In this document: positions 8,234 to 17,308 of the stretch, piece after piece
Position numbering within the stretch: position 1 is the stretch's first letter
How the letters are laid out: every line of letters starts with the position of its first letter
Assembly (NCBI RefSeq): GCF_014646995.1
Contig: NZ_BMOI01000012.1
Span: forward strand, 62,001 to 126,000
Direction of reading: 5' to 3'
Source: Curtobacterium luteum
GTDB taxonomy: Bacteria > Actinomycetota > Actinomycetes > Actinomycetales > Microbacteriaceae
Length of the DNA: 64,000 nucleotides
Translations under genes and position numbers: made by a program
Notes under the pieces: model-generated
Databases searched by the model: none
What the model was told of the DNA's origin: nothing
The model's input: only the letters and a program-made list of their open reading frames with translations

Positions 8234-9868
8234 CTACAGCCAGCTCGGCATCCAGTAGTGCGACCGGATGAAGTCCCACGGCATCTGGATCGCCGTCCAC
8301 ATCGGGTACCAGTACACCGATGCGAGCACGACGACGCCGAGGTACACGCCGACCCAGACGATCGCCCGGGTCCGACGTGACCGTTCGTCCGTCCGGCGTC
8401 CGAGCACCAGACCGATCGCCGCCGCGAGCGCCATCACCATGAAGGGCTCGAAGGCGATCGTGTAGAACTGGAACACCGTCCGGTTCACGTACATCAGCCA
8501 GGGCAGGTAGCCCGCGGCGACGCCGAGCAGGACGAAGCCGTACTCCCAGCGTCGGCGGAGCAACCAGAGCACGAGCAGCGCCACCACCGCGATGACCGAG
8601 GCGTACCAGATGAACGGGTTCGCGATCCCCGTGATGGCCTCGCCGCACCGGGAGGCCGTGCAGCCGGCCTGTCCGGCGTCCGTCCCGACGTAGTACATCG
8701 ACGTCGGGCGCTGCATGACGAGCCAGAGCAGCGGGTTCGCCTGGTACGAGTGCGGGGTGTGCAGGCCGATGTTGAAGCCGTAGATCTCGGACTGGTAGTG
8801 CCACCAGTTCTGCAGGCTGTCCGGCACCCACGCGAGCGGACCGGTCCGGCGCTGCCCACCCTCGGAGCCGATCCAGTCCCGGTCCCACCCGTCCTTCGAC
8901 ACGAACCAGCCCGTCCACGACGCCAGGTACGTGGCGGCGGCGATGGGCACGGTGAGGAGGAACGACACCGGTGCCTGTTGCAGGAACGCGCTCGACGACC
9001 AGAACTCGACGCCCGCTCGCCGCCGCATCATCATGTCGCTGAGCACCGAGTACACCGCGAAGAACGCCAGGAAGAACATCCCCGACCACTTCGTCGCGGT
9101 CGCGAGCCCGAGCGCGAGTCCCATCGCGATCAGCCACGGCCGCCACCAGAGGAACGGCCCCCAGAGCGTGTCCCGCCCGGCGGCGGTCCGTCGCGCGATC
9201 CAGGCGTCCAGCCGCCGCTCGGTCCATCGGCGGTCGAGGAGCAGCGCGCCGAACCCGAGCACGACGAAGAACGTCACGATGCCGTCGAGCAGGGTCACGC
9301 GCGACAGCACGATCGCCTGGCCGTCGATCGCGAGCAGGAAGCCGGCGAGCGTGCCGATCAGGGTGGAACGGAACAGCGAGCGGGCGATCACCGCGGTCAG
9401 GAACACGGTCGCGATGCCGAGCACGGCGACGGTGAAGCGCCAGCCGAACGAGTCGTCCGCCCCGAACAGCAGCATGCCGAGCCCGATGAGGTACTTGCCG
9501 AGCGGCGGATGCGCGATGAACTCGGCGGCGCTCGAGAAGATGCCGGTCTGGCCGTCCGCGAACCGCTGGTCCGTCGTCGGTGCGCCGTCGCCGGACGGGT
9601 TCGCCGGCCAGGTGCCCTCGTACCCGAGGTGGACGATCGACCAGCCGTCCTTGACGTAGTAGGTCTCGTCGAACACGAGCGAGTGCGGGTGTCCCAGTCC
9701 GACCAGACGGAGGACGGCGGCGAGCAGGGTCACGGCGAGCGGGCCGGTCCAGCGCCACACCGCGACACGGGTCCCGGTGCGGAGCACGTGCGCCCACCAG
9801 TCGTCGAGGCGCGAGCCGGTCGGGTGTTCCGTCACGTCCCGGCGGTCGTCGGTCAGCTCGCTGGTCAT
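8234..9868 (-). CDS. Dolichyl/polyprenyl-phosphate-mannose protein mannosyltransferase (PMT, GT39)
   Basis: The 544-residue integral membrane enzyme transfers mannose from polyprenyl-phosphate-mannose to secreted proteins. It has the GT39 N-terminal loop with HSLVFDETYYVKDGWS (catalytic Asp-Glu near residue 58), a second conserved HPPLGKYLI segment and about eleven membrane spans. The C terminus has the PMT 4TM-type region with SHYWMPSWL. ATG 9868 is chosen because TAGGAT lies seven bases upstream. It is divergent from rsmI, an arrangement common in actinobacteria, so this is probably the housekeeping PMT. Confidence 0.92.
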   Translation of the reverse strand: MTSELTDDRRDVTEHPTGSRLDDWWAHVLRTGTRVAVWRWTGPLAVTLLAAVLRLVGLGHPHSLVFDETYYVKDGWSIVHLGYEGTWPANPSGDGAPTTDQRFADGQTGIFSSAAEFIAHPPLGKYLIGLGMLLFGADDSFGWRFTVAVLGIATVFLTAVIARSLFRSTLIGTLAGFLLAIDGQAIVLSRVTLLDGIVTFFVVLGFGALLLDRRWTERRLDAWIARRTAAGRDTLWGPFLWWRPWLIAMGLALGLATATKWSGMFFLAFFAVYSVLSDMMMRRRAGVEFWSSSAFLQQAPVSFLLTVPIAAATYLASWTGWFVSKDGWDRDWIGSEGGQRRTGPLAWVPDSLQNWWHYQSEIYGFNIGLHTPHSYQANPLLWLVMQRPTSMYYVGTDAGQAGCTASRCGEAITGIANPFIWYASVIAVVALLVLWLLRRRWEYGFVLLGVAAGYLPWLMYVNRTVFQFYTIAFEPFMVMALAAAIGLVLGRRTDERSRRTRAIVWVGVYLGVVVLASVYWYPMWTAIQMPWDFIRSHYWMPSWL

Positions 9869-9943
9869 CGCGCACATCCTACGGACGCGTCCCATGACCC
9901 CGCTGCGACCACCGGACGGCGACACTGCGGCGACAATGGGGAG

Positions 9944-10765
9944 GTGATCGTCCTCGCAGCCACCCCCATCGGCAACCTCGGAGACGCGTCACGCCGTCTC
10001 GTCGAGACCCTCTCGAACGCCACGGTCGTCGCTGCGGAGGACACCCGCACCGCGATCCACCTCATGCGGGCGCTCGGCATCGAGAACCGACCGCGGCTCA
10101 TCGCCCTCCACGAGCACAACGAGCGAGCGAAGGCCGCCGAGGTCGTCGAACTCGCACGGGACGAGGACGTCGTGGTCCTCACCGACGCCGGCATGCCCGC
10201 CATCAGCGATCCGGGCTTCCCCCTGGTCGAGGCCGCGGCAGCCGCCGGCGTCACGGTCACCGCCCTGCCCGGTCCGTCGGCCGTGCTCATGGCGCTCGCG
10301 GTGTCCGGGCTGCCGACCGACCGCTTCAGTTTCGAGGGGTTCCCGACGCGCAAGGGCGGCGAGCGACGCCGCCTGTTCGCGTCCCTCGCGGGCGAGCAGC
10401 GGACGATGGTCTTCTTCGAGTCGCCGCACCGGCTCGCCGACACGCTGGCGGACATGGCGGCGGGCTTCGGCGACGAGCGCCGTGCGGTCGTCTGCCGCGA
10501 GCTCACGAAGCTGCACGAGGAGGTCCGCCGCGACTCGCTCGCCGCGCTCGCCGCGTGGGCGGCCGACGGGGTCCGCGGCGAGATCTGCATCGTCGTCGAG
10601 GGCTCGACCGGCGCACTCGACGTCACGAGCATCGAGGACGGGGTCCGCCTCGTGCTCGAACGGGTCGCCGCCGGGGCCCGGATGAAGGAGGCAGCGACCG
10701 CGGTCGCGGACGCGACCGGCCTGTCCAAGCGGGACCTCTACGAGGGCGCGCTGGCCGCGAAGTAA
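9944..10765 (+). CDS. rsmI: 16S rRNA (cytidine1402-2'-O)-methyltransferase RsmI
   Basis: The 273-residue cytoplasmic enzyme methylates the ribose of C1402 in 16S rRNA using S-adenosylmethionine. The N terminus has the family signature ATPIGNLGDAS and AAEDTRTA. The central LTDAGMPAISDPG and LPGPSAVLMAL are the tetrapyrrole-methylase-fold SAM motifs. GTG 9944 gives the conserved N terminus. GGGGAG directly abuts it, too close for normal initiation, but GACAAT lies six bases upstream, so a leaderless message is plausible. It is the first gene of a same-strand housekeeping series that continues with metG. Confidence 0.95.
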   Translation: MIVLAATPIGNLGDASRRLVETLSNATVVAAEDTRTAIHLMRALGIENRPRLIALHEHNERAKAAEVVELARDEDVVVLTDAGMPAISDPGFPLVEAAAAAGVTVTALPGPSAVLMALAVSGLPTDRFSFEGFPTRKGGERRRLFASLAGEQRTMVFFESPHRLADTLADMAAGFGDERRAVVCRELTKLHEEVRRDSLAALAAWAADGVRGEICIVVEGSTGALDVTSIEDGVRLVLERVAAGARMKEAATAVADATGLSKRDLYEGALAAK

Positions 10766-10778
10766 CGTGCCGATCAGC

Positions 10779-10820
10779 GGCCTGGAGGCGCGGGGCGGGC
10801 CCGCCACGTGCCTCCAGTCC
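10779..10820. repeat. 42-bp intergenic palindrome, copy 1
   Basis: The left arm starts GGCCTGGAGGCGCGG, the centre is GGGCCC and the right arm ends GCCTCCAGTCC. It lies between rsmI and metG, which run in the same direction. It is one of eight members of the same length in the window; the others are at 16188, 34790, 39931, 42908, 48207, 57134 and 60731. Confidence 0.8.
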
Positions 10821-10873
10821 GACTTGTCCACAGGCGCGTCATGCGCGCTCCGCGCGCCCGTAGGATGGTCGGC

Positions 10874-12454
10874 ATGTCCGACGGGTCCTCCTTCAGCATC
10901 ACCACGCCGATCTTCTACGTGAACGACGTGCCGCACATCGGGCACGCGTACACCGAGGTCGCCGCGGACGTGCTCGCGCGCTGGCACCGGCAGCGCGGGG
11001 ACGACACCTGGCTGCTGACCGGCACCGACGAGCACGGGCAGAAGATCCTGCGCACCGCGTCGGCGAACGACGTCACCCCGAAGGAGTGGGCGGACCGACT
11101 CGTCACCGACGCCTGGAAGCCGCTGCTCGACACGGTCGACATCGCGAACGACGACTTCATCCGCACGACCGACGAGCGGCACGAGCGCGGGGTGACCGCG
11201 TTCCTGCAGAAGCTGTACGACGACGGCTTCATCTACGCGGGCGAGTTCGAGGGCTTCTACTGCGTCGGGTGTGAGGAGTACAAGCAGCCGAGCGACCTCG
11301 TGGCGGGCACCGGCGCGTACGAGGGCCAGCAGGTGTGCGCGATCCACTCGATCCCCGTCGAGGTCCTCGCCGAGCGCAACTACTTCTTCCGGATGTCCGA
11401 CTTCGAGCAGCGCCTGCTCGACCTCTACGAGTCGAACCCCGAGTTCATCCAGCCCGAGAGCGTCCGCAACGAGATCGTCTCGTTCGTGAAGCAGGGGCTG
11501 CGCGACCTCTCGATCTCGCGGTCGAGCTTCGACTGGGGCATCCAGATCCCGTGGGACCACGACCACGTGCTCTACGTGTGGTTCGACGCGCTCCTGAACT
11601 ACGTGACCGCACTCGGGTACGGGTCCGACGACGACGAAGCGTTCCAGCGCCTCTGGCCGAGCGTGCACATCGTCGGCAAGGACATCGCCCGGTTCCACGC
11701 GGTCATCTGGCCGGCCATGCTCATGGCCGCGGGCCTGCCGGTCCCGAAGCGCGTCTTCGGGCACGGCTGGCTGCTCGTCGGCGGCGAGAAGATGTCGAAG
11801 TCGAAGCTGACCGGCATCGCGCCGTCGGAGATCACCGACACCTTCGGGTCTGATGCCTTCCGGTACTACTTCCTCCGCGCGATCACGTTCGGCCAGGACG
11901 GCAACTTCAGCTGGGAAGACATCTCCGCGCGCTACCAGGCCGAGCTCGCCAACGGCTTCGGCAACCTGGCCTCGCGCATCGTCGCGATGATCGGACGCTA
12001 CTTCGACGGCGTGGTGCCGGCAGCGGGGGCGCCGACCGACGCCGACGCCGCGATCGACGCGCTCGCGAAGTCCGTGACCGAGCGGGCCGATGCCGCCGTC
12101 GGCGACTTCGCGCCACACGACGCGATCGCCACCGTGTGGGAGCTCGTCGACGCCCTCAACGGGTACATCACCGAGCAGGAGCCGTGGGCGCTCGCGAAGG
12201 ACGACGCGAAGCGCGAGCGCCTCGCGACCGTGCTCGTCACCGCGCTCCGTGGTCTCGGGACCGTCGCGGTCCTCGTGTCGCCGGTCATGCCGAAGGCCAC
12301 GCAGAAGCTCTGGGCGTCGATCGGTGCAGGCGGGTCCATCGCCGAGCAGCGCATCGACCGAGCGTGGGAGTGGCAGGGCGCCGCGCAGGTCGTGCCGCTC
12401 GAGTCCGGGCTGTTCCCGCGCATCGAGCAGCAGCCGGAGCAGGGCGCAGCGTGA
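10874..12454 (+). CDS. metG: Methionyl-tRNA synthetase
   Basis: The 526-residue class Ia synthetase charges tRNA-Met. It has the HIGH motif as HIGHAYTEV near residue 20 and KMSKS in GGEKMSKSKLTG near residue 300. The insertion domain carries one zinc knuckle (CVGC ... C-x2-H, CAIH), as in the Thermus-type enzyme, rather than two. The C-terminal dimerisation domain of longer MetRS proteins is absent, which is normal for this clade. ATG 10874 is chosen; TAGGAT at 10861-10866 lies seven bases upstream. The stop overlaps the tatD start by four bases. Confidence 0.95.
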   Translation: MSDGSSFSITTPIFYVNDVPHIGHAYTEVAADVLARWHRQRGDDTWLLTGTDEHGQKILRTASANDVTPKEWADRLVTDAWKPLLDTVDIANDDFIRTTDERHERGVTAFLQKLYDDGFIYAGEFEGFYCVGCEEYKQPSDLVAGTGAYEGQQVCAIHSIPVEVLAERNYFFRMSDFEQRLLDLYESNPEFIQPESVRNEIVSFVKQGLRDLSISRSSFDWGIQIPWDHDHVLYVWFDALLNYVTALGYGSDDDEAFQRLWPSVHIVGKDIARFHAVIWPAMLMAAGLPVPKRVFGHGWLLVGGEKMSKSKLTGIAPSEITDTFGSDAFRYYFLRAITFGQDGNFSWEDISARYQAELANGFGNLASRIVAMIGRYFDGVVPAAGAPTDADAAIDALAKSVTERADAAVGDFAPHDAIATVWELVDALNGYITEQEPWALAKDDAKRERLATVLVTALRGLGTVAVLVSPVMPKATQKLWASIGAGGSIAEQRIDRAWEWQGAAQVVPLESGLFPRIEQQPEQGAA

Positions 12455-13383
12455 CCGACGCCGCGCACGTCCGCTCCCGGGGCGAGGGCGGCGGGTCGGG
12501 TTCGTCGAAGCGCGACCTGACCTACCCGCCGCTGCCCCAGGCCCTCGTCGTCGGGGTGTACGACAACCACACCCACATGGAGATCGCCGACGGCATCGGC
12601 GACGGCGGCGACGGCCCGCTCGAGTACCGCGAGCACCTCGACCGCGCCTCGAGCGTCGGCGTCCGTGGCGTCGTGCAGGTCGGCACCGACCTCGCGACCT
12701 CGCAGTGGTCGGCGTCGATCGCGGCCCGTGAACCCCGGGTCCTGGCCGCCGTCGCGCTGCACCCGAACGAGGCCCCGGTGCTCGACGCCGCCGGCACCCT
12801 CGACGAGCACCTCGCCGGGATCGCCGAGCTCGCCGCGCTCCCGCGGGTCCGTGCGATCGGTGAGACCGGACTCGACTTCTTCCGCACCGGCGAGGACGGT
12901 CGTGCTGCCCAGGTCCGCTCATTCGAGGAGCACATCCGCATCGCGAAGGAGCACGACCTCGCGCTGACGATCCACGACCGCGACGCGCACGATGCCGTGG
13001 TGGAGGTCCTCGACCGCGTCGGTGCTCCCGAGCGCACGGTGTTCCACTGCTTCTCCGGCGGACCGGACTTCGCGCGGCTCTGCGCCGAGCGCGGCTGGTA
13101 CATGTCCTTCGCCGGAACGGTCACGTTCAAGAACGCGCAGAACCTCCGCGATGCACTCGAGGTCGCCCCGCGGCACCTGATCATGGTCGAGACGGACGCG
13201 CCGTTCCTCACGCCGACGCCCTACCGGGGCCGGCCGAACGCGCCGTACCTCATCCCGCTCACGCTGCGTGCGATGGCGGACACCCTCGGCACCGACGTCT
13301 CGATGCTGGCCGCCCAGATCGCGTCGAACACCGAGACCGTGTACGGCGCGTGGGACGCCGAGCCCGTCACGGTGGCGGAGTAG
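12451..13383 (+). CDS. tatD: TatD family metal-dependent hydrolase / deoxyribonuclease
   Basis: The 310-residue protein is a TIM-barrel metallohydrolase of the TatD DNase type. Visible metal ligands are NHTHME (H-x-H) near residue 36, the Glu in [10 protein letters not shown], the His in [15 protein letters not shown], and the Asp in ETDAPFLTP. About 30 extra N-terminal residues precede the barrel. GTG 12451 overlaps the metG TGA (GTGA), so translation is coupled. It probably helps in DNA or RNA end trimming and repair. Confidence 0.93.
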   Translation: MTDAAHVRSRGEGGGSGSSKRDLTYPPLPQALVVGVYDNHTHMEIADGIGDGGDGPLEYREHLDRASSVGVRGVVQVGTDLATSQWSASIAAREPRVLAAVALHPNEAPVLDAAGTLDEHLAGIAELAALPRVRAIGETGLDFFRTGEDGRAAQVRSFEEHIRIAKEHDLALTIHDRDAHDAVVEVLDRVGAPERTVFHCFSGGPDFARLCAERGWYMSFAGTVTFKNAQNLRDALEVAPRHLIMVETDAPFLTPTPYRGRPNAPYLIPLTLRAMADTLGTDVSMLAAQIASNTETVYGAWDAEPVTVAE

Positions 13384-13385
13384 TC

Positions 13386-14234
13386 GTGGGTGCGTTGCTC
13401 GGGCCGGCGGAGATCCGCGACCTCGCCGCGAAGCTCGACGTCACCCCGACGAAGAAGCTCGGGCAGAACTTCGTGCACGACGCGAACACCGTCCGCCGCA
13501 TCGTGGCCTCGGGGCGCGTCGACGCGGACTCCCGCGTGCTCGAGATCGGGCCCGGCCTCGGGTCCCTCACGCTCGGGCTGACCGAGACCGGTGCCTCGGT
13601 CACGGCGGTCGAGATCGACGGACGCCTGGCCGCGCAGCTGCCCGCGACCGTCGCCGCGATGCAGCCCGAGGCACGGTTGCGTGTCGTGCACCAGGACGCG
13701 CTGACCGTCGCCGCGTCCGACCTGCCGGAGGCACCGACGCACGTCGTGGCGAACCTCCCGTACAACGTCTCGGTGCCGGTGCTGCTGCACCTGTTGGCCA
13801 CCTTCCCGTCCATCGAGCGGGCGCTCGTCATGGTGCAGGCCGAGGTCGGGTACCGGCTGGCCGCCGACCCGGGCAACAAGGTCTACGGAGCGCCGAGTGT
13901 CAAGGCCGCGTGGTACGGGTCATGGTCGATCGCCGGACAGGTGAGCCGCCAGGTGTTCTGGCCGGTGCCGAACGTCGACAGCGTGCTCGTCGGGTTCGAC
14001 CGCGGCGAGCAGCCGGGTGACGAGGCCCTCCGGTCCCGCGTGTTCGTGCTCGTCGACGCGGCCTTCCAGCAGCGGCGGAAGATGCTCCGCCAGAGCCTCT
14101 CCGGCGTGCTCGGCGGGAGCGCCCGTGCGGCCGAGGTCCTCACCGCCGCGGGCATCGACCCGACGGCGCGTGGCGAGGTGATCGGGGTCGACGACTTCGT
14201 CCGGCTGGCGCGGACGGTGCTCGCGGCAGGCTGA
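13386..14234 (+). CDS. rsmA: 16S rRNA (adenine1518/1519-N6)-dimethyltransferase RsmA/KsgA
   Basis: The 282-residue enzyme dimethylates A1518 and A1519 in 16S rRNA late in 30S assembly. It shows [16 protein letters not shown], the SAM-binding [14 protein letters not shown] and the catalytic NLPYNVSVP (NLPY). The C-terminal helical domain with [13 protein letters not shown] is present. The GTG lies two bases after the tatD stop. The metG-tatD-rsmA series leads to ispE farther downstream, as in other actinobacteria, with an insertion of other genes between them. Confidence 0.95.
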   Translation: MGALLGPAEIRDLAAKLDVTPTKKLGQNFVHDANTVRRIVASGRVDADSRVLEIGPGLGSLTLGLTETGASVTAVEIDGRLAAQLPATVAAMQPEARLRVVHQDALTVAASDLPEAPTHVVANLPYNVSVPVLLHLLATFPSIERALVMVQAEVGYRLAADPGNKVYGAPSVKAAWYGSWSIAGQVSRQVFWPVPNVDSVLVGFDRGEQPGDEALRSRVFVLVDAAFQQRRKMLRQSLSGVLGGSARAAEVLTAAGIDPTARGEVIGVDDFVRLARTVLAAG

Positions 14235-14435
14235 CCGTGGCCCACCGCACATCTCAGATGATCGGTGACCGATCCGCGAAGTCCGGAGTTCCTCCGAGAC
14301 CAGCCGAGGAGGAACGATGCTCGAACCGAGCCCGCGCCACAGGCCGAGCGGGTCGCCGTGATCCGGGAACGCGTCCGGAAGTACGCCCCCGAAGAGGGAT
14401 CCCTCGGACGCCCCGGGCGGCGCTACGCTCACCGG

Positions 14436-14876
14436 GTGCCGCAACGTCCCTCCAAGTTCGCTCGTGCGATCACCGCGTCGTTCGTGCTGGGCGGCGTCGT
14501 GGTCGCCGCGCTCGCGTTCATCGCGATCGTGCACGACCCGACGAGCGACGCCGCGTGGGTCGCGATCCCGCTCGGCGTCCTCCTCGTCGGCTGGGGCGTC
14601 ACGTTCGCCCGGATGAGCGCTGACGACAGCCCCGACGACGAGGACGACGAGGAAGCTCGCTCCGGCGGCCTCCTGGGCGCGCCCCTCGCCCGGTTGAGTT
14701 GGGCGATCGCGCTCCTCGCCGGGTACGTCGCCGCCCGTCTCATCGGCCGTCCGGTCGATTCGTCGCTCGTGGCCGTCGGGAGCGTCGTGGCCCTGTTGCT
14801 CGTGAACCGCGCGGTCGACCGCTGGGTGCGCCGACGGGAAGGACGCAACGGCGGAGCGGGACCCGCGACCGACTGA
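14436..14876 (+). CDS. Four-span membrane protein of unknown function
   Basis: The 146-residue protein has four hydrophobic segments at about residues 10-30, 45-65, 90-110 and 115-135. An acidic cytoplasmic loop (DDSPDDEDDEEARS) lies between spans 2 and 3, and the tail is basic. I do not recognise a family. The start is a judgement: GTG 14436 is chosen because TACGCT lies exactly six bases upstream. The frame stays open upstream to 14265, so an N-terminal extension is possible. The preceding 200 bases (14235-14435) otherwise show nothing clear. Confidence 0.6.
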   Translation: MPQRPSKFARAITASFVLGGVVVAALAFIAIVHDPTSDAAWVAIPLGVLLVGWGVTFARMSADDSPDDEDDEEARSGGLLGAPLARLSWAIALLAGYVAARLIGRPVDSSLVAVGSVVALLLVNRAVDRWVRRREGRNGGAGPATD

Positions 14877-14971
14877 GCGTCAGGTCGCCGCGCGGGCTGT
14901 GCCGATCGCGTTCGCCCGACCGAAGTCGATCGGCACCAGGGATCCGCGCGGTGCCGTTTGATCTTGGTTGT

Positions 14972-15005
14972 GCGAACGCGAACGCGAACGCGAACGCGAA
15001 CGCGA
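14972..15005. repeat. Hexanucleotide tandem repeat GCGAAC
   Basis: About six copies of GCGAAC run without interruption in the gene-free 14877-15171 spacer. Short tandem repeats like this can change copy number by slippage. No convincing reading frame crosses them; on the minus strand they would read Arg-Ser repeats. Confidence 0.8.
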
Positions 15006-15171
15006 GTACGGCGTTCGGCCACGCTCGCCGCCCGGGAGCGACGACGCGCAGGAGCTCGAGCTCCTCGGCGTCGTCGGCACGCAGCAGTTCGACGACGCGC
15101 AGGCCGGCGAACGAGGTAGCGCCGCGTCACACACCTGGCCGTCTGTCACCCCTCGTGCCTAGGGTGGGCGC

Positions 15172-16170
15172 GTGAGCTCTCCGCGCGTGTACGTCATCCA
15201 CGAGAACCCCGAGTGGTTCCCGCCGCTCGCCGCCGCCTTCGAGGCCGAGGGGGTCCCCGTCGAGGAGATCCTCCTCACCGACGGGCAGATCGACCTCTCC
15301 GCGGAACCGGCGCCGGGCGTCTACTGGAGCCGGATGTCCGCGTCGAGCCACACCCGCGGGCACGAGCACAGCAAGGAGTACACCCGTGCGCTCCTCGGCT
15401 GGCTCGAGCGCGCCGGCCGCACGGTCGTGAACGGCAGCCACGTGCTCGAGCTCGAGGTGTCCAAGGTGGCGCAGCACGGTCTGCTCCGCGACGCCGGGTT
15501 CGACGTCCCCCGCACGACGGCCGTCTTCGGCTCCGCGCAGCTCAAGGACGCCGCCCGCACCTTCACCGACGGCCAGGACGTGCCGTTCATCACGAAGCAC
15601 AACCAGGGCGGCAAGGGCCTCGGCGTCCGGCGTTTCGACTCGCTCGCCGAGTTCGACGCGTACGTCGACAGCCCCGAGTTCGAGGCCCCGGTCGACGGCA
15701 TCACGCTCCTGCAGGAGTACCTCACCGCGCGCGAGCCGTTCATCACCCGGATCGAGTTCGTCGGCGGTGAGTTCGTCTACGCCGTCCGCGTCGACACCAG
15801 CGCCGGCAGCTTCGAGCTCTGCCCGGCGGACGCGTGCGAGGTGCCCGCTCCGGGGTCACAGACCATCGCCGGCGCCGTCTGCGAGGTTCCGGGCTCCGAC
15901 GCGCCGAGCGCGTTCAGCGTGCGCGAGGACGTCACCGCGGCGCACCCGCTCGTCCAGCAGCTGCGCGCGTTCCTCGCCGAGCAGCGCATCCCGATCGCCG
16001 GGGTCGAGTTCATGGAGACCACCGACGGTCGCCACGTCGTCTACGACATCAACACGAACACGAACTACAACCCGGCGGTCGAGGCGTCCGCGCCGGTCTC
16101 CGGTCCGCGCGCGATCGCGCGCTTCACCGGCGGCCTGCTGGCCGCGCAGTACCAGACCGCTGCGGTCTGA
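15172..16170 (+). CDS. ATP-grasp family ligase (RimK-like)
   Basis: The 332-residue protein has an N-terminal pre-ATP-grasp region and a C-terminal ATP-grasp fold. The glycine-rich ATP loop reads KHNQGGKGLGVRRF near residue 145, and the metal-binding end reads EFMETTDGRHVVYDINTNTN near residues 280-300. Such enzymes join a carboxylate to an amine or thiol through an acyl phosphate; the substrate is not evident. GTG 15172 is preceded by TAGGGT with six bases between, suggesting a leaderless message. A 42-bp palindrome follows the stop. Confidence 0.8.
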   Translation: MSSPRVYVIHENPEWFPPLAAAFEAEGVPVEEILLTDGQIDLSAEPAPGVYWSRMSASSHTRGHEHSKEYTRALLGWLERAGRTVVNGSHVLELEVSKVAQHGLLRDAGFDVPRTTAVFGSAQLKDAARTFTDGQDVPFITKHNQGGKGLGVRRFDSLAEFDAYVDSPEFEAPVDGITLLQEYLTAREPFITRIEFVGGEFVYAVRVDTSAGSFELCPADACEVPAPGSQTIAGAVCEVPGSDAPSAFSVREDVTAAHPLVQQLRAFLAEQRIPIAGVEFMETTDGRHVVYDINTNTNYNPAVEASAPVSGPRAIARFTGGLLAAQYQTAAV

Positions 16171-16187
16171 GGACCACACCACCCTCC

Positions 16188-16229
16188 GGCCTGGAGGCAC
16201 GGTGCGGGCCCGCACCGCGCCTCCAGGCC
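16188..16229. repeat. 42-bp intergenic palindrome, copy 2
   Basis: The arms run GGCCTGGAGGCACGGTGC to GCACCGCGCCTCCAGGCC around GGGCCC. Pairing extends two further bases each side (16186-16231). It lies between two same-direction genes and could act as a terminator for the ATP-grasp gene. Confidence 0.85.
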
Positions 16230-16255
16230 GGTACTCACCACCAAGGAACCCACCC

Positions 16256-17308
16256 GTGCGATTCGGATACTGGACCCCGCTCTTCGGCGGCTGGCTGCGC
16301 AACGTCGAGGACGAGGCGATGCCCGTCACCTTCGACTACGTGAAGCGGCTCGCGCAGCGAGCCGAGCGCATCGGCTTCGACCTGACGCTCGTGCCGGAGC
16401 TCAACCTCAACGACATCAAGGGGACGGCGGCGCCGTCGTTGGAAGCGTGGGCCCTCGCCGCGGCCATCGCGGCGACGACCGAGCGGCTCGAGATCATGGC
16501 GGCGATGCGGCCCGGGTACCACCTGCCGGCGGTCACGGCGAAGCAGGCGGCGACCATCGACGACATCTCCGGCGGCCGGTTCACGTTCAACGTCGTGAGC
16601 GCGTGGTGGGCGGAAGAGGCGCGCCAGTACGGCGGGATCTTCTCCGAGCACGACGACCGGTACAAGCGCACCGAGGAGTTCGTCGCGATCCTCAAGGGGC
16701 TGTGGCGTGAGACGCCGTTCTCCTTCTCCGGCGAGTACTACGACATCGCGAACAGCCACCTCGAGCCGAAGCCGCGCGTGACCCCGCGCATCTACGCCGG
16801 CGGCGAGAGCGAGGCGGGCAAGTCGTCCATCACGAGGTTCGCTGACGCCTACCTGACCCACGGCGGCACCGTGGACGAGCTCCGCACGAAGATCGACGAG
16901 ATGCGTCGTCGTCGCGCCGACGCCGGAGCCGAGCCGTTCGAGGCGTTCGGCATGGCCGCGTACGTGATCGTGCGCGACACCGAGGCGGAGGCGCAGGCCG
17001 AGCTCGCACGCATCACCGACGTGCAGCACGGCAAGGCCTACGAGTCCTACCAGGACTTCATCTCGAAGTCGCAGCTCGAGCACGTCCCGTCGCTCGAGGA
17101 CTACTCGGTGTCGAACCGCGGCCTGCGTCCCGGGTTCGTCGGCACCCCCGAGCAGGTCGCGGCCCGCATCCGGGAGTTCGAGGACGCCGGGGTGGACACC
17201 CTCCTGCTGCAGTTCTCGCCGCAGGCGGAGGAGATGGAGCGCTTCGGGGAGCAGGTCATCCCGCTCGTCCGGTCCTCCGCGGCGGTCCCGAGCGGGACGG
17301 CCGCCTGA
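16256..17308 (+). CDS. LLM-class flavin-dependent monooxygenase, sulfone/sulfonate type
   Basis: The 350-residue protein belongs to the bacterial-luciferase-like family that uses reduced FMN from a partner reductase. The N terminus RFGYWTPLFGGWLRNVEDE and the central TIDDISGGRFTFNVVSAWW with HDDRYKRTEEF resemble SfnG and SsuD, which oxidise dimethyl sulfone or alkanesulfonates. GTG 16256 is chosen, with AAGGAAC upstream. The stop overlaps the next ATG (TGATG), and the next gene is MetY-like. The pair suggests release of inorganic sulfur from organosulfur compounds followed by capture into homocysteine or cysteine. Substrate assignment is inference. Confidence 0.8.
   Translation: MRFGYWTPLFGGWLRNVEDEAMPVTFDYVKRLAQRAERIGFDLTLVPELNLNDIKGTAAPSLEAWALAAAIAATTERLEIMAAMRPGYHLPAVTAKQAATIDDISGGRFTFNVVSAWWAEEARQYGGIFSEHDDRYKRTEEFVAILKGLWRETPFSFSGEYYDIANSHLEPKPRVTPRIYAGGESEAGKSSITRFADAYLTHGGTVDELRTKIDEMRRRRADAGAEPFEAFGMAAYVIVRDTEAEAQAELARITDVQHGKAYESYQDFISKSQLEHVPSLEDYSVSNRGLRPGFVGTPEQVAARIREFEDAGVDTLLLQFSPQAEEMERFGEQVIPLVRSSAAVPSGTAA

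Noticed and set aside
14265..14435. N-terminal extension of the four-span membrane protein
   Set aside because: The frame is open but a leaderless promoter points to GTG 14436, and the extension has no hydrophobic or conserved segment; kept only as an uncertainty.
14880..15149. Minus-strand frame with Arg-Ser repeats
   Set aside because: The repeats come from a GCGAAC tandem repeat; no ribosome-binding site, conserved motif or normal codon pattern supports a gene.
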